64,000 bases of DNA from Haberlea rhodopensis (lineage: Eukaryota > Streptophyta > Magnoliopsida > Lamiales > Gesneriaceae): positions 1-64,000 of the forward strand of contig CAJQUN010001071.1 in NCBI GenBank assembly GCA_907163345.1. The letters run 5' to 3'. The notes below the pieces were generated by a model. It was given only the letters and a program-made list of their open reading frames with translations, was not told the origin of the DNA and made no database searches. Shown here piece after piece: positions 47,413-57,477 of this stretch (the first letter of the stretch is position 1; each line of letters opens with the position of its first letter). The translations under genes and the position numbers were made by a program.

Positions 47413-50000
47413 TGTAAGGACCCCCGTGCCCTTAACCCGTAATTAGTGCATTAAGCCATACCATGAGTGCATATAAGCATACCATCAGGGGAAAAACCCT
47501 ATGCAAGTGCAACACCGTATGCTACCCAGAAAATTTCTTGCATTCAATTCCCAATATTCAAATTCCCCCTACCATTATTATTCACATAACATGCACCCAC
47601 ATAATACACTAATATGCTCTTAGTTCATTTAGCAATTTCCATAATTAATTGCATGCAACCATAATGAACAGAAAGAGGCCATAGCCCATTTATACATCCC
47701 ATATACACGTAAGGTGTACTCAATGAATAAACGTGTATTTGATGCATAAAACACTATACCGGATACCGCTACTGGTACTTCTATCCTGGAAGCACCTTCC
47801 AAGCACAACTCGATCTCAACACTGGATCTGAGCGTCCATCCAACCAGCTCTGGTACCTCGATCCTGGAAGTACCTCTAACCAAAAGCCCGAGCTCGACTC
47901 CAAAGCCGCTACACCTGTGTTACCTGCCCCAACAGAGACAGCCCCCACACGGGGTGAGCATACCAATACCACCAATCACAAAATAATAATATTGCAATTC
48001 ATAATTTACAGAATGTAAATGCCATAATTTAAATGATACTCCCTGGATGGCAATACCCTCATCCGGGATCCCCCTGTATTGTCCCTGTTCTCAAAATAAC
48101 CAAACTCATCAAATTCCCAAAGCCAGTTAATCGTCACATAGATTAACTAATACCGTTCTATTATACCAGTTCCATAATCAAAGGGATAAGAACATAATGT
48201 AAAAGACTATAGATATCGCATATATCTAACCAACAATTCCATGTTCTTATTTCATTGCTCGCTCCACAATAGCGGCATACTAAACCTCGCGCACGCTCAA
48301 CAATAGCGGCGTCATAACCGATGGTCGCCCAATGGCGACCGCATCCCGAATCATTGCTCGCTCGAAGGCGGCACTGTATGATTCCCAATATATATATATA
48401 TATATCCATTGAAGGCAAAGACCGTTTACCATGCATATCATTATCCATTTGAAGTAAATATAGTGCACCATGCATCTCAATATTTATCCAATGTAATTAC
48501 CACATGCCAGACCACCTGCCAGATATTGTAATGTCCATATAATACAATTACCATACACCATGTATTCCAATGCCCATTTAATACCATTATCACAAACCAT
48601 GCATATTACAGTTGCAATACTATAATAGGCTAATGCTCGTACGTCCCACGTACCTTAATTCTCCGTAGTCCAAGCCAAACCTTCCTTGAGTCCCATGCCT
48701 AGAGAAATATGTGCTAAAACACATAAACGACTCAAAATCAAGAATAAGCATGCGATCACGTGCCCACGCACGTTCAAGACTCCCAATCATATCGTCAATC
48801 CATGACGATTACCAAAATAAAAGCCCCCCGGCTAAGCATGCATACTACCCAAAATATTCCATTTTATATGATTAACAGATAGCCAAAAACCCAACCAAAA
48901 ATTCCGTTTAATAAGCTTGGTTCCAATCAAACCATTTTAAAAGCCTAACATTCTCATTGGAATGTGAACAACACTCCGGAAGTCGGCCCTTTAGACCTCG
49001 GTTCCAAAATCCCAACATTTTCCAACATATTCGAAAATCCATGCAGGTGAACAGTGCCGCGATCGATCGCCCATCAGGCGCGATCGATCGCGCAAGCCTA
49101 CTGCCCGAAAAAATCAATCCGCGATCGATCGCCACATCTCGCGATCGATCGCTGAGACCCTCGCGATCGATCGCCCCCTTTTCGCGATCGATCGCCGATA
49201 CTGTACATCTTCTACAAATTCCAGTAGCATGTCGCGATCGATCGGCGCCTCGCCAAGATCGATCGCGGACTGCGATTTTTCGAAAAACTCGAGTTCTAAT
49301 GGTGTTTTTCACACCCAACTCCAAACCAACACCCCATACCACCTCAATGCCTCAAATACAACAATTAAACTCCATGAAAACACTGAAATCAACATTTTGG
49401 ATTTTAACCCAAAACCCCCAAATGCCATAACCAACCCAAAACTCAACCACACAACACAAAACCACAATCAAATTGAAGCCAAAAGAGAGGAGAAGAATAT
49501 TACCTATCTTTCTTCAAGAAATCCGGCCCCCATAATCGAGTTCTAACGATTTTGCTTCAACCAAAGGGAAGGGGAAGGGTTTGGGGCGAAGGTGGCGTGA
49601 GAGGGGGAGGAGAGGAGAGAAATGGATTCCAAATGACGGAATCCCGAGTCCAACGGGTATATATAGCAAAATATCCCAACACACCAAAACCTCCGCAAAT
49701 ACATCATGATTCATTAAAAATCATCTGTTTTCAAAAACTCACCCTCCAACATCAAATCCCCAGACTGGCCCCAACACAAGGCACCCCGGACTCCAAGTCC
49801 CACTAAAAAAACCCAAATCATAGGCTTTCCACCAAAATGAGAATACAATCTCAACCTTTGGATCCAACGATCACAAATGCCCAATCTAACAACCTCGGGA
49901 GACCCAAACCGCAATTAATTCCTAATTGCTACAATTAAAAAAAATCCATCCAGGATTAATACTACACCGGGATTAACACCATTAATTCCCGGACATCACA
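47413..50000 (-). repeat. 5' LTR of element D (2588 bp)
   Basis: Copy of 41055-43642 offset by 6358 bp, with no difference noticed. TATATATA at 49659-49666 on the minus strand is the likely promoter; the palindrome array then lies some 400-600 bases downstream of the start. Confidence 0.95.
49060..49265. repeat. CGATCGATCG palindrome array (8 sites, 1 mutated)
   Basis: Sites start at 49060, 49081, 49122, 49142, 49164, 49185, 49235 and 49256*. Same spacings as 42702-42907. Confidence 0.95.
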
Positions 50001-50676
50001 GACAGTATGGGAGCAGCAGCAATGCAAGCTCAAGCTATCTTCTGTGATCTGTGTGGAGGCGGTCATCCTAGCATCGAATGCCAGGCAGGTAATCAATCTA
50101 ACCTATTGAGGCTGTGAATTTTGTGGGTAACAGGCAGCAGAACAATCCGTATTCGAACTCCTACAATCCGGGGTGGAGGAACCACCCAAATCTGAGATGG
50201 TCGAACCAGGAGAATGTGTTGAACCCACAACCACAAGCGAGGTTCACACAAAAACCGAGTATGGAAGAACTGATGGCCAAGTTGATTTCGTCAACGGAGG
50301 TGAGGATGCAAAATCAAGATGAATCAATTAAAAATTTGGAAGTGCAGATAGGGCAGTTGGCCACGTTGATATCTGGGAGGACACAAGGTACGCTCCCGAG
50401 TGATTCTGTGAAGAATCCAAAGGAGCAGTCAAATTGACAGACGAGGAGGTGACAGTCCAGCTTGGGACTATAAATTAAGAACTTCTTTTCCTTCCTCGAG
50501 TTTTGTTTTTTTCCCTGTTTTAGTTTGTTTTGTTGTTATTTGTGTTTTTAGTTTATCTGTGAATGAATTCATGAAATTTTTATTGCAGGTGTGAAACAAG
50601 AGAGATAAGGATGTAGGCAAGGCAACCCGAGAGAAAAGTTATTGAGAAAAATTAAATTTTTGGTTGCTGGTGCTGG

Positions 50677-50778
50677 CGATCGATCGAGACAAAATCTCGA
50701 TCGATCGCCCGAAGCTTTTAAAATACGTTTTGAGTTATTGCCTCGCTCGATCGATCGAGAATTATTTTCGATCGATCG
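50677..50778. repeat. CGATCGATCG array inside the Athila interior (4 sites)
   Basis: Sites start at 50677, 50698, 50748 and 50769, spacings 21, 50, 21. It lies between gag and the next ORF, not in an LTR. The second pair with its spacer (AGAATTATTTT) resembles 38809-38839 in the LTR. Confidence 0.93.
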
Positions 50779-51247
50779 AGCGAGAGAAAATTTTGAAAAA
50801 AATAGGACACAGACGCAGCAGCCAGCAATTTATCAAACATCTTTCCTCTCCACTCCAACAAAGAAAAAATCGCCTTTTTCAATTTCTCATCAATATTCCT
50901 TCCAATTGTCAAATTATTTCAAATCCTTGAAGTAAGTATTGATTCTGATGAGATATTCTTTGCAGATCTGAAATATTACGCACCGAATTGGGTAGAATTG
51001 CAGGCGAAAGGAAATTCCAAGTCAAGCACAAAGAGTCATCAAAGATCAGATTTTTACTTGGTAATTGGTTTCATAATTCATTTATTTTCATCCTTTGGTG
51101 CAATTACTTTGTTGAATTGAATTGGGTAGAGAAGCATCAAAGTTTGGGGGAAGTATTGTTGTGTTGAGGGGTATTGGCATTGCTGTGTTTTTGGGGTGGT
51201 GTTTAGTTGCATTCAAGCGAGATATTTGAGAATAATTTAGCAAGAAA

Positions 51248-52499
51248 ATGTCTTCGAGAAAGAGGTCAAAGCAGGCGGAGGCTTCACAAAAGCAAAAGCA
51301 GGCGGAGGCCACCACTTCTGAGCCAGGGTATGACGAACAGAAGTTTGTCAATGCCACAGTTGCTGAGTTATATCCCACTTATCATAAGAAACCCCTTAGT
51401 CGTGAAAGGGGCATGAGCATGGAAAAAATTGAGTGTCCGGTCATTAGGACAGCACAGCGACGAGGGTGGTATCAATTTGTTCAGACACCTATTGATGCTG
51501 TGGTGCCACTGGTAAGGGAATTTTATACAAATCTTCGAATCATTCGACCAGGGCACCAAGCAATTGTTTATGTTCGAGGGAAGGATGTGTTGGTAGATCA
51601 AGCCTCAATTAATAATATTTACCGGATGCCTTTCATACACAACTGTGCGTACCAATCTTTCCGCAAGAGTTTGATCAATTATGATGAGGTACTCGCAGTC
51701 ATTGGCATGCCAGGAGTAGATTGGCAGCGAAACGACAAGGGAGAGCCATAGGTGGTTCTAAAGAAGCATATGACACCAGAGGCCCAAGCATGGTTCTCAT
51801 TTGTCGCCTCACGGGTCATGCCTTCGACCCACACTTCGGAGGTGACGAAGGACAGAGCGGCCCTGGTTTTTGCCATTTTCACAGGGCAGGATGTGGATTT
51901 GGGTGAGATCATTAGTGATGACATCCATGAGATCGGTAGCAGCCCACCTACCTCTGCACTACTGTTTCCATCTACCATCAGAGAGTTATGTAAGAGAGGC
52001 GGAGTGCAATGGGGAGAGGACGAGGAGCTACTCCCACCAAAGACCCCGATTATTGTTGACGGTCCACCACCACCTACAGGCCGAAGAAGGGCTGCCCCAC
52101 GACCCTCGGACACTACACAGGCCGGAGCATCATCATCCTCTGCTGCAGAGCGTACACGTGTTACATTGGACTCCCTTCACAAGGATCTCCAAGATATTCG
52201 CCTGGAGCAGCAGAGCATTCACAGCATGCAGCGGGACATTCATAGCATGCAGAGAGCATTGAAGATGGACCATGAGCAGGTAGCTCAGCGTCGATGGAGT
52301 TCATGCACTACCAGAGTGCATGGAACACTGCCATGGCCTAGGGCTTTCCAAATTTCCAGTTCCCGCCAGAGCCACACTTTGCACCATATCAGCCGCATGC
52401 ACCTCCACCTTCTGAATACCCACCATTTCCGCCATACCAGGGCGAGGAGCACCACTACCCAGTTCCCCCTCCAGAGCATGATGAGGACGATGATCAGTG
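51248..52499 (+). pseudogene. Extra ORF of the Athila derivative (putative plant transposon protein-like)
   Basis: Starts at ATG 51248 after an untranslated spacer. The N-terminal ~45 residues are basic and Gln/Ala-rich. A globular part follows (RRGWYQFVQTP, VREFYTNLRI, YVRGKDVLVDQASINNIYRMP, about residues 75-135), resembling the Putative plant transposon protein domain (PF20167-type) found in ORFs of Athila-type and related non-autonomous elements. An in-frame TAG at 51749-51751 interrupts it; the frame then continues through KAFVASRVMPSTHTSEV-like sequence to about 52280, with a coiled-coil-like SIHSMQRDIHSMQ repeat (about 52213-52262). A frameshift near 52285 and a second TAG at 52339-52341 precede a Pro/Tyr-rich tail ending in an acidic HDEDDDQ (stop 52499). 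Function unknown. Confidence 0.7.
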
Positions 52500-52544
52500 A
52501 CGATCGTCGTCATGGTATGTGTTTTGTTTTTGCGTTTATTTGTC

Positions 52545-53843
52545 TTGTACATTGAGGGCAATGCACATATTAAGTTTGGGGGGGTTTTGAGTATTTGTAT
52601 ATATCTTGTTTTTGCACATTCTGCTACTTGTCTTGCTTCTCTACTTGCATGACTGCACGATTTTGTGACTGATTCATCCTTGAGCATTACCAACAAAAAA
52701 TTTTCTTGTTATTGAGTTATTCTTGAGAAATGAGGAATTAGATTTGCAACGGTAATACATGATGAAATTAATCCTCATCTAGATAGGAGTCATGAAATTT
52801 TTTAACTTGTTTGTATATTTCCTGTGTTGAGCATATGTCAAAACTGAGGAATAATTTGAGCACATTTTGAGTCATGATTGAGTGAAGTATGTATTGATTA
52901 AAGTGAAAATTTGTGTTAACTATGATTAGTCTTGAGCATCTTAGATAACTCTACAATTTATTTGAAAGCACTTTGAGGCGAAATTTATAATTATGAACTT
53001 GACTTGGAGATGATTTAGGCGATTTTTGGACCGTTGTGCCTTTCAAGCCTACCTTGTATTCATCATTCCTTAGTGTCCCCTCTTGAGCCTTATTGAAAAA
53101 TAATGGTATATGCATTGCATATGATTAGACCCCCATTCGACATTCTTGGCAAACTCATTATACCTACCTTGAACTGAGCCTAAAAGAAATTTTTATCCAT
53201 CCCCAAGGGAGTATAATGAATCTCATTCTTTTCACGGAATTGTTATATATAAATGAGTTCATTATGAAAAATAGAATGAGCAAAAAGAAAAGATGTAGAG
53301 AAAAGCCTTGAAAAGAAAAATTCAAATAAGACCCAAAGTGGCCAAGGCTAGAAAAATTTGAAGAGAAGCTCAATAGTGTGCGGAAAAAAAATTGTTGAAC
53401 TGATTTTATACTCTTTTCTTTGAATTCATCCTACATTTTCTTTGAAACCGACACCAAAAGGCCTAACGTTATAAGCTTTTAAAGACCTTTTGATCCAAGT
53501 CTAGGGAATAATTTCATTAGTGGAGAGGTGCTGGATAGTATATTTGTAGAGTAATTCGAAGTATTCTTGGCTTTGAGTTTTCATGGCACATTTTGATCTT
53601 AAAGATATGTACATTATTCATGTTTGACAATAGCACACACGCACGTTCCAATGTTGCGATGTATTGTTTAACTTAGGAGAAATTGCTTCTTGTTGAATTT
53701 TGAATGACATTTATCGATGTGTAAGTAGGATTTCTGAGTTTTTACGTATGTTGTAAAGATGATTCATGCATAGTATTAAGTTTAACTCTTCTTTTTGAGC
53801 TTATTGCTTGCTCGAGGACGATCAAGTCTAAGTTTGGGGGAGT
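52545..53843 (+). other. 3' non-coding spacer and polypurine tracts of Athila derivative
   Basis: AAGTTTGGGGGGGTT at about 52573-52587 is an internal purine tract; 53829-53843 (TAAGTTTGGGGGAGT) is the 3' tract before the LTR. Between them I see no gene, only A/T-rich sequence with AAAAGAAAAG-type purine runs at 53270-53340. Confidence 0.75.
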
Positions 53844-55377
53844 TGATAGGCATAGATTTTAAGTGTTTTTAGCTGTAATTTCTTCCCATTTTTTGTACTT
53901 TTTCCTGGATGATATTATGCTTTTTGGTGTTTATTTGTTTGTTTCAGGAAATTAGGTCGGAAGTGGAAGAAATGAGCTAAAATGAAGAAAACGGGCGAAA
54001 TCGAGGCGAAAAAGAGATCAAATGAAGAAAGTGGAATTTTCAAGGCTTCGATCGATCGAGATTTATTCTCGATCGATCGAGCCAGGCAGTGTGCTGAGCA
54101 GAAAATGAATCGAAGTCTCGATCGATCGAAAATAATGCTCGATCCATCGACCCAGGCAGAAACTTCAGAGCCAATTTTATCGAAGAGTCGATCGATCGAG
54201 AGAGGCAGTGAGTTTCAAAGACTGAAGTGAACAGTGCACCGATCGATCGAAGGAAAATCTCGATCGATCGATACCCAAATCCGGAAAAATCCTATCTTCC
54301 ATTTTTGAATTGATTTTCAGTGATTTAAGGGGGATCTCTTCCATATCTCATATATCTCATATCAGACGACACTCTGGACAAAAAGGAGGAACCCTAGCCG
54401 CCGCCTAGCCGCCGCCAAGGAGAGCCATCTTCTCCGTTCTTCGTCCGAGCTTAAGCCAACAGATTCCGGAGTGCAAGGAAGAGCAAGAGAAGAATCACGG
54501 TGCAACGCACGGATTCATTCGCCGTTTATCGTATTTCTAAACTTTAATTTCTTTGATTTTTCGTTTTCATTTGATGTTTTTGAGGTCGAGAGACGATTAA
54601 ACTTCTTATGTATTGGATTTGAATTAAATCTAGTTTTTTTATTGAGATTTAGTATGATTGTGTTTGATATATTGAGTCAATTGTGTTTGAGTGTATTGAT
54701 TCCTATCGTTCATGAATTAATTGCTTGTTAAGATCAAAGCCTAGCTAACTTTGATTGATTTTGAGAGTTATAACCGAGATCGAGAGATAACGTTGTAACA
54801 CGCTCTATTAATTCATGAAGTATGTTATGATTGAGATCGAGAGATGATATCGCATACGTGAGAACTTGGAATCGAGAGATTTAGAGTAATAAGGTTTTGA
54901 CGATTTATGCAATATTGAATTAGTAAATAGGTGCACGAGAGTGACTTGTTCTAATTTGATATTAGTTTCTTTACAGCTCGAGAGAGTGTATTGAATAATA
55001 GCGAAAACCTTTCACCTTTAGAATCAATTGGTTGATAATTTGCTTATTCAAATGAATCATTAAAGATAACACAGTTGAACGAAGAGCTTGATAAATTTCT
55101 GGAGCGAATTACCTTTGCATATCCGGAACCATTCATTTTATTGTTTCTTGGTTATTTTTCGTTCCTTAGTTTAGTTTTGCGCTAGTTACTCACCTTTATT
55201 AATCGTAGGCTAAATATAATTTTATTAATCTTATTTGGTACTTATACGTTAGTCCCTGTGGATTCGACAACCCTTACTTTCAATTAAACTATACTAAAAC
55301 TTGACAACCGTGCACTTGCGGTAGAATCGCTTCACACTACTCTTTGAAATATTTTCTGTTTAAAAATAAAGCGATCA
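53844..55377 (+). repeat. 3' LTR of Athila derivative (1534 bp)
   Basis: As 38464-40018 but 21 bp shorter in total and with scattered substitutions. The palindrome array at 54049-54270 has 7 sites. Confidence 0.93.
54049..54270. repeat. CGATCGATCG palindrome array (7 sites, 1 mutated)
   Basis: Sites start at 54049, 54070, 54119, 54140*, 54189, 54240 and 54261. Spacings 21, 49, 21, 49, 51, 21. One site plus its spacer, a 21-bp unit, is missing relative to the 5' LTR. Confidence 0.94.
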
Positions 55378-55928
55378 ATTAGGAAGAGTCTTGATCATAC
55401 AATAATAATATGTTATATTATTATGGGCCGATCATATATATATGAAGATATATGAATATGGAATAAAAGATAAATATTGATTGGGCTTAAAGTGTTTTCG
55501 GAAAACCTAAATAAGCCGCCGATTTTATTTATCTATATATTGAGACATGCATATGAGAAAGAGTAATATACGTTAAAATAGTTTTTTAACCTAAAAATTA
55601 AAAGGGACGCCATTCGAAGAGTTCGGAAGTGGCAGCCACCATCTCATATCTTTGTGCTCGTTGTTTTCCAGTTGAATAACAAGTCTAGCAAATTGTTCTT
55701 CAACATCCCTTGATCGACATAATCGTGTGGATACCGTAGAGGCAAAACTTGAAAAGTTTTGCTACTGACTCGAGGACGCGTTGGACATGCTGCTTCGTGG
55801 GATTCTGCTCAAACACACTACAAGGGTATGATTCTTTTCACCCCGATATGATTAACTCCATATAAGTCCTCGGTTGGGAATCCAAATTTTTATTTTCGCT
55901 GTGTATTTGCATGTTGGATTCCTTACAG

Positions 55929-55941
55929 TGGCATCAGAGCC
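55929..55941 (+). promoter_or_regulatory. Primer-binding site of Copia-2
   Basis: TGGCATCAGAGCC, one base different from the Copia-1 site. Confidence 0.85.
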
Positions 55942-57477
55942 GTGTACGAAGCTCATATCGGGGCTATATGATTAATTGTTTAATCATGTTTTGAGTCATT
56001 TGTGCATGCTAATTAAAACTGTAAGAACAACATATATGATATGTTATAATCAAGTTTGCAAAAATTATCGTAAAAATTATATATGATATAATTGACGAAT
56101 TATATGTATAAGATACATGCGTGCGCGCGACCGAGCGATTGAGGCGGGCGACCGCATAGCCACAAGGGCGCGCGACCGAGCCACCCCTTCATCTTCAAGG
56201 CGCGCGGCCGAGCCTCTTGTGAAGGGCGACCGGTTTGGCGTTGTGAAGGGCGACCGTTGGCTTGTGAAGGGTGACCGGGGGCTTATGAAGGGCGATCGAT
56301 TTGGCTTGTGAAGGGCGACCGGTTTGGCTTGAAGGGCGATCGACGTGCATGGGTGGGCAACCAACGTGCACGGGCGGGTGTTCGAGGCATATGATGCCCC
56401 GAGCGTACAATAAGTTTTCCAAATTTTATTTTACAGTTTTTGTACATAGAATTAAATTTTAAAATGTTTAGAATTTAATTCATTAATTGTGGTAGCATGT
56501 TTTATGTGTTATTTGAGCATGGTGCATGGTTATAGCCCTATGACCTATTTGATAGGAATTTTGTGAATACTTGTAATTTTAAATACGGCCTGCGTGTCGT
56601 GCCTTCTCTATTTTTCTGAATGTATTCCCTCCCCTATGCTCCCCCTCAAATGTAACTCGAGGAATTCTCTATATCATGTAATTGTTATATAGTTTAGTTA
56701 GAATTTTATTGATGGAGATCAATGAAGATGGACCATGGTGCCGGGACGAGGAGGCCATTCACAAAAGAACCAATGAGGTGCTTGGAGAAGTTACCCTTAT
56801 GTTGACCTTTTTAGATTTTCTCATTGGCTTGAGAAAATCATTTGGGGCTATAACCGTGCCACGTTTATTTTATGTTGATGTATGTTATGCATGTTTATCG
56901 TTTTATTTAATAATGATGCTTGATATACATATATGTAGATATGTATATATGTATATGTATCAGACATATTTTCAATATTAATAAAATCACGAGATCTTTA
57001 AATCCCTTTAATAATATTAAGTCAATCAAGATGCCTTCCAATTAAAATACTTGTCAAGACTTCGATTGAACATGTGTGGGTTTGCCAAAGCAAAGCACCG
57101 TGACAATCTTAGTAAGGCGCGATAGGATAAAAGTGATATCCGTGTTATTTTAAATTGGGTTCGACTTAACTAGCGTTATCTTAATAGGATTGGGAACCTA
57201 GAGGCATGGGGTGGGGAAATAATTCATTAGATGAATTAGAGCAAAGTGTTGTTCGCCAACCATCAAAGAGTTACATGTGATGTAATTGACAAAGCGTTGT
57301 CTACCTAAATAACCGAGTATTGGGTGATTAGCCAAAGCTAACTCAAGGTTATGTGAAATATGGATCTTGGCCCACTAATAGTTTTGAGGGTTGATGTTTT
57401 TAACTAAATAGTGGGAGTATCATTTAATATAAAAGCTTATTAAATGATTAAAATTATAAACTCATTTTGCATATTTA
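55942..57477 (+). other. Copia-2 leader with a G/C-rich minisatellite
   Basis: 56110-56400 holds 20-30-bp repeats around GTGAAGGGCGACCGGTTTGG and GCGCGCGACCGAGC. This occupies the place where Copia-1 has CTAGGGTT hairpin repeats. The remainder (56400-57477) matches the Copia-1 leader and has no gene. Confidence 0.8.

Larger units (their letters stand above)
41055..50000 (-). mobile_element. Element D: non-coding LTR element with hairpin-chain interior
   Basis: Two 2588-bp LTRs (41055-43642 and 47413-50000) that look identical, perfect target duplications GACAG, a tRNA-iMet primer site at 47395-47408 and a polypurine tract at about 43643-43656, both on the minus strand. The 3770-bp interior has no gag or pol and no convincing ORF on the sense strand. 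Instead it carries a chain of short inverted repeats (43661-46198), a 27-bp minisatellite and CGCT...AGCGG repeats. Size and lack of genes fit the LARD class (large non-autonomous LTR element). Identical LTRs mean very recent movement, presumably driven by a Tekay-type helper, since LTR modules and the hairpin-plus-purine tract match that group. Confidence 0.94.
40213..50437 (+). pseudogene. Athila-type gag, split by element D
   Basis: The first exon-like part, 40213-41054, codes for a Retrotrans_gag capsid domain: ITTWEGMMKAFLSKYFPPSK and LYEACDRFKELLRRCPHHGL at about residues 130-200, a YNGL segment and a YQWQSE segment near the end. After the 8.95-kb insertion (target GACAG at 41050-41054 and 50001-50005) it resumes at 50006 with a CCHC zinc knuckle (CDLCGGGHPSIEC, about 50046-50085). 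A frameshift near 50100 shifts to the frame 50114-50437, which carries the Asn-rich segment (RQQNNPYSNSYNPGWRNHPN) and a C-terminal helix. Gag forms the particle. The stop at 50437 is not followed by protease. Structure before D inserted would still have needed the frameshift fixed. Confidence 0.88.
38464..55377 (+). mobile_element. Athila-derived LTR element with gag and an extra ORF but no pol
   Basis: LTRs 38464-40018 and 53844-55377, perfect target duplications ATTAG (38459-38463 and 55378-55382), a tRNA-Asp primer site and a purine tract define it. Without element D (41055-50000) it is about 8 kb. It encodes Athila-type gag and, further on, a separate ORF with no link to pol; no protease, RT, RNase H or integrase is found. 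It would have to move with helper proteins. Confidence 0.93.
37506..55927 (+). repeat. 5' LTR of Copia-2, split by the Athila derivative
   Basis: It starts TGTTGGGATATGCCC and ends TTCCTTACA. The interruption is 38464-55377, with target duplication ATTAG. Confidence 0.9.

Noticed and set aside
56117..56364. Arg-rich small protein in the Copia-2 leader
   Set aside because: Translation of a GC-rich minisatellite; no equivalent frame in Copia-1.
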